This document shows positions 11,127-23,300 of a DNA stretch of 64,000 bases, one piece after another. This DNA is from Heterobilharzia americana (lineage: Eukaryota > Platyhelminthes > Trematoda > Strigeidida > Schistosomatidae), in assembly GCA_944470555.2 (NCBI GenBank), contig OX104134.1, positions 57,031,890 through 57,095,889 of the forward strand, written 5' to 3'. The notes under the pieces are model-generated. The model did no database searches. It saw only the letters and a program-made list of their open reading frames with translations, and was not told where the DNA came from. The translations under genes and the position numbers were made by a program. Position 1 is the first letter of the stretch. Each line of letters starts with the position of its first letter.

Positions 11127-11826
11127 AGAATATTTTTGTCCAATATCCAGTATCCAATATTGATAGTGCGAGCGTAGAAAACTGGTAGTTTTTGATCTTT
11201 CGCGTCTAGTTATTCGGGCTTGGTTCGAATTGTTCGGTTCACTCCTGCAGTGGACCAGGAAATCCCCTCTGCTTTCTCGCTTTTAGCTTCGGTGAGGTGG
11301 ATGTTTTGTGGGTTAGTAGGTTGTAATTTGTAGAGTGATTAGGGAGCTACGGGTTGCTGGGATGTTTAGAGAACTGCAGTGACTCCTGTCTGTATAGGTA
11401 GCTGAAAGAGAATAGTTAGGTAGTGGTAAAGGAATGAAGAGAGAATAAAGAAGAAAAAATAGAGGAAAAAATTATAATATAGGGTATAGAAAAGTGAAGA
11501 AGAAGAAATAGTTTCCAATAGTTTCCAATATCGAATAAGATAAGTAGCTCTGCAGTTGCAGCAACCTGAGCTATAGCAGTTGATCAGGGCGGTTAGACCT
11601 ACTACACAGTTGTCCGCGTGGAGAGTGATAGTACTGACTGACTGAGAGCTGTACATCCTGTAGCGAAACGCTTTCCCGGTTAAAACTGTAACTTTCGTGG
11701 AGGAAATATCCAATTGGGAAGGTGTATATAAAGCTATTTCCCAGTATAACAGAGAAGACAAACCACGTCAGTATTCAAAGGACGCGGGCGATTGTAAGAT
11801 CTTGAAACAGAATATTTTTGTCCAGT
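11127..11826 (-). mobile_element. Stacked CR1 3' ends (two or more 5'-truncated copies)
   Basis: 11141-11451 repeats 8232-8556 in the same orientation and begins with the octamer tail (CCAATATCC units). A second tail of the form GTTTCCAATA lies at 11505-11530, followed by another truncated unit. The phrase ACAGAATATTTTTGTCCA occurs at both ends of the block (about 11126-11144 and 11809-11826), so similar targets or tail-adjacent sequence were reused. No protein can be supported here. Confidence 0.6.
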
Positions 11827-13427
11827 CACCAATAGTTTCCAATATCTTTATGCGAGCCAGTGTAAACCAACTGACTTCTTTGTGCTCGCTCCCAGACCTT
11901 GCGGAACGTTTACATGTCTTTAGTGGATTTTGATGCAGTAAGTTTACCCGCTCGTCCGATGTAGCTCCGTTTTGCTGGAAAGGCTGTTGGATGTTGATTA
12001 AATTTGTAGGGATTGTGTGGTTTTCCAAGGGCTGCGGGCTCCCCTAGTGTCGTGCCACCGGAAAGTTGGTCAGACCAACAGAGTTAAGCCCTAGGTTTTC
12101 CAGCATACCCTCATAGGGCTTTTGCCCCGTTCCCGCAACACCCTTTGTTACTCACCTCTAGGGGATCCACATCTCTTTTCAGGTATGGTGGTGGAGTGAC
12201 GTCATGGGCCCCGAAGTGAGAGCGTATGTAGGTTCTGTACAGTTTCAGAAGGGGTTCCGGAGTGATGGCACCTATTTGTCCGCGCATGAAGCGCAGTACT
12301 TTGTCGGCACTGGAGGCATTTCCCGGGTAGCTGGAGCCGCTGTCTAACTTATCAGTCAGTGTTAGTCCCATGCCTTTCTCCTTCGTGGCGCGGAAAACTT
12401 GCTTTCCACAGAGACAGCAGGATACTTTCTGAGAGTCAGGATGCAAAGAAACATGGCTCACCACCCATCCAGACTAAATACCGACCCCTTATTATCCACC
12501 AACCCTACAAGTGATCTGAGATCACTTTGCAGTGCGCTTGATTCTGCCGCAGATGTCACAGCTCTCCGCAGCTTAACATCGTCGGCATAAAGTGGAATCG
12601 ATGAGTTGAGGCTCAGTAGGAGGTCTCTGACAAAAAGAAGGGACGGCAGCAGACCCAGAATCGCCTTCTGTGATGCACTGCATGGTGATGCCCTCGAAGT
12701 CGGGCGAACCCTGCTGAATTTCGTGCAGAATTCTCTACCATCTAAAGAGTCCCGTGTCCAAGAGAACTGCCGATGTCCGACCTTGATATTTTGCGGATGA
12801 GAATGGTGTGCGAGACCGTATCAAAGACCTCAGCAAAATCCAGGAGCATAACGAGTACAGGGACTTGAGGGTCCCATCACTCCATTCAACTATCACCAGC
12901 CACCAAAAGGTTTGAGGCGCAGGACCTATCTCTTCTAAGACCATGCTGAGTATCCCTCAGCACTGTCCTGTGGTTTAAGTTTTCTCTGACATGGTCATCT
13001 AACAGGCTCTCCATTACTTTAGACAGCGTCGGTAGAAATGCCATGGATCAGCAGAGTTTCAGGTCCTCCCTGTCTCCTCCTCTGAAGACCGAAGAGTGTA
13101 GCACGCTTGCATTCTCGCGGAAGCATGTGTTTGTCTAAGGAGTGTTGGAACAGATCACAGAGCGCACTGCATAGGATACCTGCCCATTGTTTCAAAGCAG
13201 CCGGCCGGATGTTGTCACACCCTGGTGATTTCTTTGACGGCCCTTCAAGGACCATAGTAGAGGTCACCTTTATTCCATGCCATTCTACTGCATTGAACTG
13301 TGCTGAAGGTGTCATGGTAGTTGACGATTTCCGTTGAATGGTGACGTAATCAGTTATGTCGAAGTCGTCGTCCAATGTTTTGGCGATCTTCAGTGCAGAC
13401 TGGTTCTCTCAGTTCAGGCGTACGTTG
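11827..13427 (-). mobile_element. CR1-like copy C, 5' truncated, with reverse transcriptase
   Basis: A third - strand CR1 copy. Its tail (CCAATAGTTTCCAATATC) is at 11828-11846. 12111-12464 encodes the post-palm part, with SADKVLRFMRGQIG and LLKLYRTYIRSHFG. The catalytic YADD box reads in - frame at 12578-12589 (LYADDVKL). 13019-13375 has the fingers region with KKSPGCDNIRPAALK and LPRECKRATLFG. Several frame changes separate these pieces, so no complete enzyme is encoded. Confidence 0.75.
13019..13375 (-). pseudogene. CR1 copy C: reverse transcriptase fingers segment
   Basis: 118 codons containing GPSKKSPGCDNIRPAALKQW, the CR1/Jockey equivalent of the KSPGPDGI motif at the start of the reverse transcriptase, and LPRECKRATL where active copies have LP-x-W-K-x-A-x-V. 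It is separated by frame breaks from the YADD segment at 12578. Confidence 0.65.
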
Positions 13428-13575
13428 ACGTCCAACATCAATAGTGCGGGGAAAAGAAACCGGCAATTTTTGGACTATATAATCTCTGATTTTGTGCTTG
13501 GTTCGTCTTGTTCAGTTTCGCTCCTTCAGGGAGCGGGGAAATTTTTCACCACTTCCATGCCCTCAGCTCTTTTGA
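13428..13575 (-). mobile_element. CR1 3' UTR remnant
   Basis: The + strand text (CCAACATCAATAGTGCGGGG, then a GGCTTGTTTCG-like stretch) parallels the start of the 3' ends at 8232 and 11141. It is a short, diverged tail fragment with no coding content. Confidence 0.5.
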
Positions 13576-14188
13576 AATGTGTGCACTTCCAACCGCTTCC
13601 AACATCCACCATCAATAATACAGTTTGAGGAAAAATGTAGTTTTTAAGCTCTTGCTTTCAAGTCTTGAGGCTTGGTTCCTTTCGTTCGGTTGTACTCCTT
13701 CGATGGTCGCAGAGGTCTGCGTTTTCCTGCTTTTACCTTTGGAGGTAGTGATTGTCTGTTCGAAGGTATTTTATTTGCAAATTGTAGCTTGGTTTATTTT
13801 AGGGGGAGGGGGATGGGGCAACGGAGCTGCTGATGAGATCAATTAATCGTTTGCAAGCACCTGGAAGTAAGTATTAAGCACTACTTAAAAAGTGCTAGAA
13901 ATAGGGTGAGTGGGGAATGAGAAAATGAGGAGTGAAAAGTACTTGTGAGAAGACGAGTGTTGCTGGTAATAATATGGAGGAGAGATGCGTTTTATTGCAG
14001 ATATTAGGGTTAGGGGAAAAGGGTATGGAGGGGCGTATCATGAGTTGCTAATGACAAGTGTTCGTGGTGAGCCATTTGTGCTCACATGTTCATCCAGTTG
14101 TCGTTTGAAGGAGTTGACTGATGCAGCTGTGACTACTTCCTTCGGCAGAGCGTTCCATAAGGCACACGCTCTGTGGCATAAAATCGAT
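13576..14188 (-). mobile_element. CR1-like 3' end, right arm of inverted repeat
   Basis: From about 13632 to 14188 this is nearly identical to the reverse complement of 7294-7850. On the - strand it encodes the same WNALPKEVV C-terminal signature followed by the 3' UTR. The conspicuous + frames here (13625-13846 and 13985-14260) are antisense shadows. It abuts a more decayed CR1 body (copy D); whether it belongs to that element or is a younger separate insertion is unclear. Confidence 0.7.
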
Positions 14189-17100
14189 GTGTCCCTCGTC
14201 ATTGCTCTTTTGTGGGTTTGGATGCTGGGTTTCAGGTTGGACTTGTTTTATTGTCTTTGACTTTTACCTGGTTTGATTTTTCACTTTTTAAATTTTTTGT
14301 AGGCGGATTTCTGGTCACCTCGTTCCGTTCAGTAGCTTAGCGTGAACAAGCTGTTTTGTCTGTGTCTCTGCGCCTCTGTTTCTCTTCTTTTCTTACAAGC
14401 CACCTCGCCGTTCTCTTTCTTATCTTCATGGGAGTTTCTGCTTATCTCTTCATATGTTAAGGGTTTGGTGTTGAACAGCCCTATATGTGGTCTTACATAG
14501 ATTTTAAATACCATTGGGCTTATGTCTCAGGTCAACAAGTCTTTACTTCCATTCCCTTATAATTGTTTTGGAGCATCGCTCGATTCTCTTCTTCACCTAC
14601 TGTCCTCCGCGTTTTTATGTTGTCAGAAATTAGGAAGGCAGACGAGGAGATTTTAGCGGAAGGGTCACGCGTCAGCAGTAACAATACGGGTGGCCCAAGA
14701 ATCGCTGCTTCAGCAACTCCCGTTCTTGCATTTCTCCAGGTTGATCGAATTCTGTTTACTTTACTACAGAGTTCTCTGTCCTGTAGATAAGCTGTAAGCC
14801 TCGCTAGGGGTGGTTCATTGATACTCACTTTTGCAAGTTCAGCCAGCAGTGTTGGATGCTATCGACAGCTCTGACCAAGCTCAAGAAGACGTGAACTGGT
14901 TGTGGTCTCATCCTACAGCTCACTCATCCAAAGCGGTCATCAGGTTTGTAGCACATGATCGTTCGGCTCTGGAGCCATGTTAGGCGGGATGGACGATTTT
15001 GTTTCCGTTCAAGTAGTCCCAAATAACGTACTAGGCTTTCCAGTACTTCGGAAAGTGTAGGGAACAATGCTGTTGGTCTGTAGCTGCACCGGTTTTTTCA
15101 GTCTTTCCCCTTGAAGATTGGTGAAAGGATAGCGCGCTTCCATTCAGTGTGGAATTAACTTACTTCCACAGACTGCGTGAACAGGTTGCATACAGGTATG
15201 CTTGGCATTTTGGCACAACTACTCAGGACCACTGGTCTTATGTTATCACAGCCCAGGGACTTCCCTCTTCTCAGTGTTGAAAGTTTCGCAAACACGGGTT
15301 GACGAAATGTTTGCATTCATCAGCCTGGTATCGCAGTCCTGGGACTTCGTTACATCACTAGAATTTGATAACGGATGCGCTACTGGGCTGAGTTGCCCGT
15401 CAGATTGACTGCTCAACATTTTCACAATCTCACTGATGTTCAACGGTCCTCCGGCTAGTCCTGTGATCAGATTTGGACCCTTATTCGTCGGTTTGGATCG
15501 TAACATAAAGCGATGTAGACTTTTCGGATTGTAACTTAACTTATTAGCCAGATTGCCGTGGTATTCGCACCCGTCGTTACGATCCTTTTATTACATAAGT
15601 TGCGTAGCGTCTGGTGTCCGAGACAGTCCGATTCTTTGTGCAATGTGCGCCGCCGGTGCCGTGCCTTCTTTTTCCGCTGAACTTACCCTTGCTTTGCGCG
15701 AGTTACTTGAGGGTGACCGTCTAGTTAATTCCGGAACACTACTCTCGATAGCCCTCCAGATAATATCTTTAATATGTATCCAGTGTTCTTCTATCGATAG
15801 TGGGTGTTATTCTTGTGGCCATGCAGCCTCCAAGAATTCGTTGTTTATGAGATGATCTTCTACTTCTCGGTAACAGCGAAGTGCACCTGGTACAACTACT
15901 GGTAACGTCCTCTGGGTTATCAAGCAGAGTCTCCTTAATGCGCAGTCACTTTTGCCTGAGGAGGGTTGAACACAGATATCGTCCACCAAAGGATCATCGT
16001 CTGTTAGAACGCGGTCGAGTGGTAATCCTTTTCCTTCTGGTCACCATCTGACTTCTTCCCCAACCTTCTCTATTAATCCTGCTGCCATAAACGCATTTCG
16101 ATGTTTATATTCAAAAGACATATGCCAACATCTTACTTAGCATCCCGAGTCAAGTGCCTGTGTGTTAAAGTCTCCAGCTAGGGCTGCATGGTCATTAGCT
16201 ATCGGTGCGGTCGTTGAAATGAGCAATTGCGCCTTATGATCCATCGTGCAAAGAGGAGGCCTATATGCCGCTCCTTATACGTACTTAGTTTGGTTTGCGG
16301 CGAAGTAGCACCATGAGGAGTCTGGTAGTAAGTTGAACACACCATCAGTCACATGCTTGACGATTGGGCTAGTGCGAACATACATGGCAACTCTTCCACC
16401 TTCTTTGGACTGTCTGCCCTTTTGGAACAGGGTCATGTTTGGCAAATATGTTTCCTCGTCCACGATGTCTGATGACAACCATGTCTCCTTGATGAGAACT
16501 GTATCTGCTTGCAGATTATGACACACCGTTTATGGCCCCAGTGTTTTATTCCTTAGACCTCTTACATTGCTGTAGAAGCATGCCAAAGAGCCACGTTCTG
16601 GGCTAACTGCTATACGGTGGCTTGTTTGGAGGGAGGATTGCTGCTGCATCGAATTCTGACTGCCACCCCCTAGCAGACTGACAGGCCTCGGTGTTTCGGT
16701 CCCTTTTAGCATCCCTGTGTTGGTGTGGTGGTAGAGTTCATTGTAGTGTATAATTTTATTCCCCTGGCTAATTCTTTCATGAATATTAATGTTTGTAGTG
16801 TTCTCGGAGATTGCCTCCTATCTTTCATTCTGGCAGGTTGTGGTTTACTTTAGCAGCATCTTGCAACATCTCCCACTCACTCTTTTATATGGTACCATGC
16901 TGTGAGAGCTTCCGCTATTGATGCTTTGAAGTCAGGGCATACAGCCGGCAATCTTGATGAAGAAGTGCTCTGAAGGTGTGTAGGTCTTGGCAGCCTACAT
17001 ACGGTGCTGGCAAACAAATTTCCCGCCCACATTTTGCCCGCTACCCACCTCCACTGTTCGACGTCATGGAGGTAAGAGTCACAGTTTGTGGGTCCACCTG

Positions 17101-18720
17101 CCAGCTAGGGTATCTCTTTTGGAACCATGGTTGCGGCTTTTCGCAGATCACTAGGTAGGGACTTTCCCCCCTCTCTCTGGTAACCTAGGGTCTGTCTGGT
17201 TACTCCCTTGCGGAGCAGGAGCCTACCGCATCTGGTCGGCATGACAGCATTGTGTTCCCTGACTGCTATGCTGTCATTGTTGCTACCTTGAGTGGCGGTG
17301 GGCCGTCTCGAGGTGCTCTACTGCTCCGGGTGAGCCAGCATTAGTTAGCTGCGATAGTTTCCACTTCTTACTTTCTGCAGTAATCGTCCCGTCTCTTGCT
17401 GTCAAACCGTTCTATTTTGTCTAAGAGTGAGTCAGCTGGTATACTGACCTACAGCTGAATGACGGAGTCCTTTCTCGTGTTCTGCGGGTGCGGCACAGTA
17501 AGCTTGGTAACCGGTCCTTCGTTCTACCCTTTGTCCCTTTCACTTCCATCCACGCGTTCTCACCACAACCTATTTCTTCAGGCTTCTCAATTCCATAGGA
17601 TCTTTTAGGTAGCACCACACAGGTGGGGACTTTGTTGGTGCCTTACTTGGGATGGGAGCTGGTTTCTCCCTACCTCTAGGTGTGACACTTTTAGACACTC
17701 GTGGTGCTAGACCAGTTCTTGAGGGTAGATTGTGGGACCTCATGCTCTGTAGCACGTTTAGGTGCACCAAGTTTTCCAGTTTGCGGGTGATTTCCGACAC
17801 TCTGGATACATGTACCATGTTGATTTATATGAATGCTTCCTCATAAAGCTGTAGTATTAACCTGCTGTTCCATCATCATAGTTACAGTGCACACATTTTA
17901 GACGTATGCTGCACGCAGAGGCCCTCTGAGCCTCTGATACTAAGTCTTCGCCACTACCACAGTCGCCAGTAGTTTGCTTTTTGTTGACGACTGAATGGCT
18001 TGCCTCCTGGGAGGTGAGATCAAGCTTGGCGTATGTCGGTATATTCGTTAGTCGACATACTAGTTTCTCCCGTGCTTTATTTTTCGCTGGAAATACTTTT
18101 GTAGACATGTCAGCATCACCCCAACCACATGAGTTTATCAGTTTTGATAAATGCTGTCTGGTGTGACAATGTTATAATGGGCTATTGCCACATCCATCTT
18201 TTCTGCACAGACCGGGTTCTGTTCCTCTACACACCTCGTCATACGACTTAGGGCTTGCGATCTACTTTTTTGTATTGCCATAGCAAAGTGGTTTAGCCTA
18301 CAAATAATATAAATGAGGGAGAATAAAACGTGAAGTAGATACCATACCGACAGGAACTTAGTACTCGGTTTCCCTAACTTTATCAGCAACTTTAACCGAA
18401 TACTCTAAGTGCGTATGTATGGACCAAACCTGATGTTTCTTGGTGAATGCTCCAGGAAGAGAGCCAAAACCTAAAGCGGATGAACGGCGCAGACACCTAC
18501 TAACCATCAGGAGGAAGTATTTCCGAGTTGAGGAAGCAACTGCAACCTCGTAGGTAACGGTGCTCGCGCCCAGTTGATTAACTGAATTGAGTTCACAGCT
18601 ACAGCTGCCTTTTGGCGATAAACACCGCAGCATTGCCCCCAGATTGGAGGCGAACAAAGCACGAAATCGCCCAGAATACGTGCGCGGTACCATCGATTAC
18701 TTTTCCTTCTAACAGTCAAT
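14189..18720 (-). mobile_element. CR1-like copy D, long but heavily decayed
   Basis: In sense order: a 5' leader (18340-18720, matching 10740-10920); an ORF1 remnant with PHD-like finger (16900-18110); endonuclease (16275-16712, FYSNVRGLRNK and VLIKETWLSSD); reverse transcriptase (14532-15600, with EAAILGPPVLLLL where GSILGPLLF is expected); and a thumb segment (FKIYVRPHIGLF at 14480-14520). Order and spacing match a full CR1 element of roughly 4.5-5 kb, but each segment is in a different frame with many stops. Confidence 0.7.
16275..16712 (-). pseudogene. CR1 copy D: endonuclease remnant
   Basis: Two adjoining - frames. 16530-16712 ends in SLACFYSNVRGLRNKT, and 16275-16526 continues with DTVLIKETWLSSDIVDEE, GGRVAMYV and LLPDSSWCYFA. 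The first Asn and the Glu (KETW) are kept. The same domain in copy A aligns residue by residue, which supports both calls. Confidence 0.7.
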
Positions 18721-18985
18721 AAAAGCCAGGCAGGACTGGAAACTGATAGTTTTACGGGGCTTGTTTCACATTATTTGATTCTCTCTGTCCTCTGCAGAAA
18801 CGTTTCCTATAACTCCCCACTTTCAAATGGTTCAAACGTTTGCTGGCGGGGTGGAAGCTTTCGCCTTCTTGGCTCCCGTTTCTAAACTCCGCGGTTGTTA
18901 ACCCGTCTGCAAGTAAACAGAGAGAAAAAAGTGGTAGTTAAGAAGTGAAAATTCAATTGGATCTGGGTAGATCCCAGCTGCATGT
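18721..18985 (-). mobile_element. CR1 3' UTR remnant next to RTE-B
   Basis: The + text GACTGGAAACTGATAGTTTT followed by a GGCTTGTTTC-like stretch resembles the 3' UTR starts at 8260 and 11165. It is cut on the right by the RTE-B insertion. No coding content. Confidence 0.4.
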
Positions 18986-20395
18986 CAAGTGAGTATTCAG
19001 TCGACGTTCAAAGGGTTCAGACGAAGTAAGTTGGAGAGACTAAAAGATGCGCTGGATTCAAAATTACGACCAAAACAGGCTGGCTGGCTTCAGGAAGAAC
19101 AAATAATGGGCGGACCAAATTGCTAGACTACGCCACGCATCATCATAGAGCAGAGTGTAGAATGTCGGTCAACTCATTACCACAACTTCATTGACTTTGA
19201 AAAGGCTTTTGACAGCGTCGACTGACAAGTAATTTGGCAGTTGCTTCAGCATTACGTAGTACCACAAACATTTATCAGCCTCAATCAACAGCTACCTGAA
19301 GACCGCACATGTCAAGCAGTTCACAATGGAAAGCTCAGTGACGTCTTTGAAGTAAAGACAGAAGTAAGACAAGGCCGCCTACTATCACCCATGATCCTCC
19401 TGATTGTGGTGGACTGGACTGGATCATGCGAAAAACCGTGAGGATCTAGAAGACTGGCATACGCTGGCCGGACTAATGGAAAGAGCTCAGGAGACTTGGA
19501 TTTCGCTAAAGATGTATGCCTAATGTCGCACAAACTCAAAGATCTACGGGCGAAAGCTAACAAGTTGACAGAAGAGGCAGGGTGGCGACAACGAGGCTTC
19601 CTTCACGTGAGCGTGGAAAAGACGGAGGTGATGAAGATACCCAACGAACAACAGCATTAACAACAAGCACCAATCACTATCAACGGCAGAAATCCACAGG
19701 AAGTTGTCTCTTTCACCTACCTAGGTAGTATCGTTTCAAATACAAGCGACACGGATGAGGATGTCACATCGTAATCAGAAAAGCAGTGAAACAGCCCTTT
19801 ATTAACCTGAAATCAGTGTGGAGATCTACTGCACTGTGCGCAGCAACAAGAACAAGATCCGTATTTTCAACATCAACGTCAGGTCGGTGATTCTATATGA
19901 TTCAGAAACTTGGCACGTCACGAAAAGCATTTCCAACAAACTACATATATTCATCAACAGCTGCCACCTACGCTTACTCGATACCGAAGATCAGATGACC
20001 AGAATAATAAGAATAAGCAACAAGGAGCTCTGGCTGAGTGGCAACGAACCAACCAAGAACCCATCGCCCAACAAATGTGCAGAAGAAAGTAGAGATGGAT
20101 TGGATTGGGCAGACACTGAGAAGACCATTCGGAGATATCGCGCGCCAGGCCAGGCCCTTGAGTGGAATCCAAGTGGGAAACGACGAGTTGGGTATACGAG
20201 GGTGACATGGAGGAGATGGTGTGAGGAAGAAATGAAAGCTTGTGAGCAGTCACGGAGCCAGGTTGAAAAGACTTCAGAGAACAGAGTGGACTGGGGACGT
20301 GCTGCTCACGAAGTATGTTCCACCGGTAATCTTGAGGAGAAACAACGATTACGATATTTTACGCATAGAGATGAATAGCGATATGATTTTCTAGC
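18986..20395 (+). mobile_element. RTE-like family B copy 1, 5' truncated
   Basis: Starts within the reverse transcriptase (a LRPKQAGW-like stretch, then IDFEKAFDSVD at about 19190-19220, VRQG and LLSPM at 19355-19395) and runs to the C-terminal region (19818-20378, with ISNKELW and EEEMKACEQSRSQVEK). The YADD equivalent is degraded (DFAKDVCLMSHKL at about 19500). There are stops and frame shifts throughout. About 19620-20288 is nearly identical to an inverted segment at 38450-39115, while the flanks are clearly more diverged. Confidence 0.75.
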
Positions 20396-23300
20396 TGCAT
20401 CACACCACAGTCGAAATCTTCTACGCCTATACTTAGGAGTTAGTTCATACGTTCTTGACATACTCTCTCATGTAGTTTTCCTCTTGCACCTTTTATGATT
20501 AAGTCATATGACCATCAAAAATATTTCCAACTGACACTAAGGGTCCATCACAAAATGCTGTTGTAAGTTCGCTGATGACTAACATTTATCACCGAGGTCG
20601 CTCATCTTGCATTTGTAACCTTTCGAATGATGGAGGTATGACCTTTATAATTAGACAAATAACATATGCAAAGAGTAAACTTTTGCACTGATAGTTAAAA
20701 TATTCGAAGGACTTATTATTAGTTGCCACTAATTTGATAGCTGAGTTCTGTGCTAACATCATTTTACTCAGATTAGGTGCGTGCCAGGTAAGACACAGTG
20801 GTGTCCTTATATTTGGTCTAACCAGCTCACTGTCCAGTGCAGTATCTTCTTGTTCTTTGTGAGGAGATAAGAGAAGAGGCCTGTAAATGGGGCAAATGTC
20901 TCCTGAGCATAATATGGTGAATTTTGATGGCGACATTTTCAAACATATTCCAAGTGATGCATTTATAGCTATGAAGATCCTACTTGTGGCAAACATGTCG
21001 GTATAACAGTCAGAAGACTATTCCTCATTGTTCATGGGTGAAAACTCCTTTTCATAATTACCTTCAGGGGCAGGCAACTAGCAACCCACATGGTCGCGAC
21101 ACGTTTAAGCATTGCAGCGATGGATACCCCCAACGTATTTCGGTGGAAGCCACGCATTCAGCCGACATTTTTGGAGTTCCAGAGATACTGAAGGGGAATC
21201 AGTATACCCAAGAAACTTGCCTGTTTCAATCCACTTGTTGACCACAAAGAAATCAATGAGGTGGGGATATATTTATGATTAAATACTGTTATGAGAAGCC
21301 GCAAGTTCTCACCTCTATCACTGACCTCAAGGGGACCTGTCAAATACCGCTCTACACCAACTTGGATGATAGTTGCTTCCTGAAAGTGGTACAAGAAAGG
21401 AAAACTTTGGTTTCAGAAACCGAGCATACCGTTGAAACTGCATTTGCGATGGCAGTGAATAAAGCCACTTTTGTTCTGTTCCGCTTGTGAAGCTAAACTT
21501 AACTGTGCTGCTATAAGCCTTTTATCTGAAAATGAGCACAGCTGACAAATCATCACCTTTAGTCATGGTTACCCGGTGAACTACTACTTTACTTCCATTC
21601 ACCACAAGGCTTACTTCCAGATCCGTGATACCCGGGAGGAACCTATCTTCTATGTGGATTCCGCAAGAAGAAGGTGTGAAATATAGCGTGACAGTTGCAT
21701 GTATTTTGATGTGAAATGCTTACCAGTGCTTGATTATGGATCCGTATCCCACAAGCTTCTTGTTTCATATACTCCTCTTCTTCGTCTACATGCAAATGGC
21801 CTACCTCCTCAATGTTCTGGGCCTCCATCCCCATCGCCTCCATCAGATCATTCACACTAGTGTCGACTTCAGCTTTCGTACCGTCGACTGGATAAGTTTG
21901 CCTTAGTCTTCGTGACTGTGAAATGATTTAAACGACGTAGATACTCTTCTCTTTTCCGCTGCTGTGATTGCACTTCTTTGTCACCTACATCTCTTCGGAA
22001 CTTCTCGACAGTACTTCTGTCAGGATATATTAGGGGTTTGAGCCTACAGACATTGGCATCTTACCACCTAATACCTCTCTCACATGCCAGAACACTGAGA
22101 GGAATCTATGGTTGTCGGCGCAGAACAGCGAGACTCCTATCTAAAGTTGGCTTCCTGACGGGAAGAGGGACGCAGCTGATTGGAGAAAATTCTTCAGTGG
22201 TGTACTGTGCCGCTTATTTTCATGCTCAGTTCAAGGGAGGGGAACGTGAACTGCGTTCAGAAGGGCGCGTTTTGTCATGCGGCGCTTAAAGACATGTCGG
22301 CATTAAAAATTGCACCCCACTCGAAATCCGCAGTTGGACATTTTGGGACCGGGGGGAAGACCAGAGAAACATCTTGATGACCCTTACGACGTCCTTGCCA
22401 GAAGCCCTTACAGTGAGAATTTCAATTTGCTTGTTACTGACAATAAGGGAACATGTGATAGGCGTTACGTTGTCGAATATGGAAGCAAAGGCATTATGGT
22501 CGAAGAGTCTGGGCTTATTGTTGGGGCTCCCTTGGGATCTTCTTGACGCACCCAGAATAAAGTAACCACCGCGCAGCGTACGACAGAGTATCGCACTTAC
22601 TGAAAATTTTCTGGAGAAGTTACTCAGTTTCAGTGTGAGGTGTATGGATTCAAAGAAGTTGGTGGTGTTTTGCCCTAAAGACAAGCATTTCATATGTAGG
22701 CAGCAGAGCACTTGTGCCGGAGAGCTGCTTTAAGAAGCACGTATGAATCATAGAATTCTAAGTCTTCGCAGCAGTGACGTTACACTCGAGGCTAAATAAA
22801 AGTGCAGTGCGCCCACCCTTATTAACCTCGTCATGTTCTCAGCCGCCAGCGGCCGAATGGAGTACTTCAGCACCGGGCGCTGCAATCTGCAGACGTTCAA
22901 CTTTTCCAAATAATATGAGGCAAGTGCTTACTCCTTTTATAATGCTGCTAGTGATATGCAGACGACACAGGAAGTAATGCGATTTGGGAAAATCCTCGCA
23001 TAAACTGGATGGAACTCCAGGAATCATCTGCTGCGGAAGCACTCACTCTAAGTCTTCCAAACCTATTTTTTGAACCGCAGGAATACGTCAATGAACTGGA
23101 TGTTTTATTGCTGATGAAAACAGAAGCGATGGGAATATCTTCGAAATTTGTGTCTTCGGCCACGAACCCGAGAAGAAGCTGTTTCCTAATATATGCCTTT
23201 TAGGTCCCGTCGGGACCCAGAATATCAAGGCGATTATCAGGAATCCTCCGTGGGTCTATTGTAGCGAATAAAAGAGTTCTTCAGGCTTCCATTTTCAGAG

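Noticed and set aside
11366..11761. 131-codon - strand frame rich in Phe, Tyr and Leu
   Set aside because: It crosses stacked CR1 3' UTRs with pyrimidine-rich text; no domain and no conservation beyond the repeat.
13826..13855. CTGATGA followed by GATCAATTAATC, hammerhead-like
   Set aside because: The GAAA core is missing (GTTTG), and the site lies in a CR1 3' UTR.
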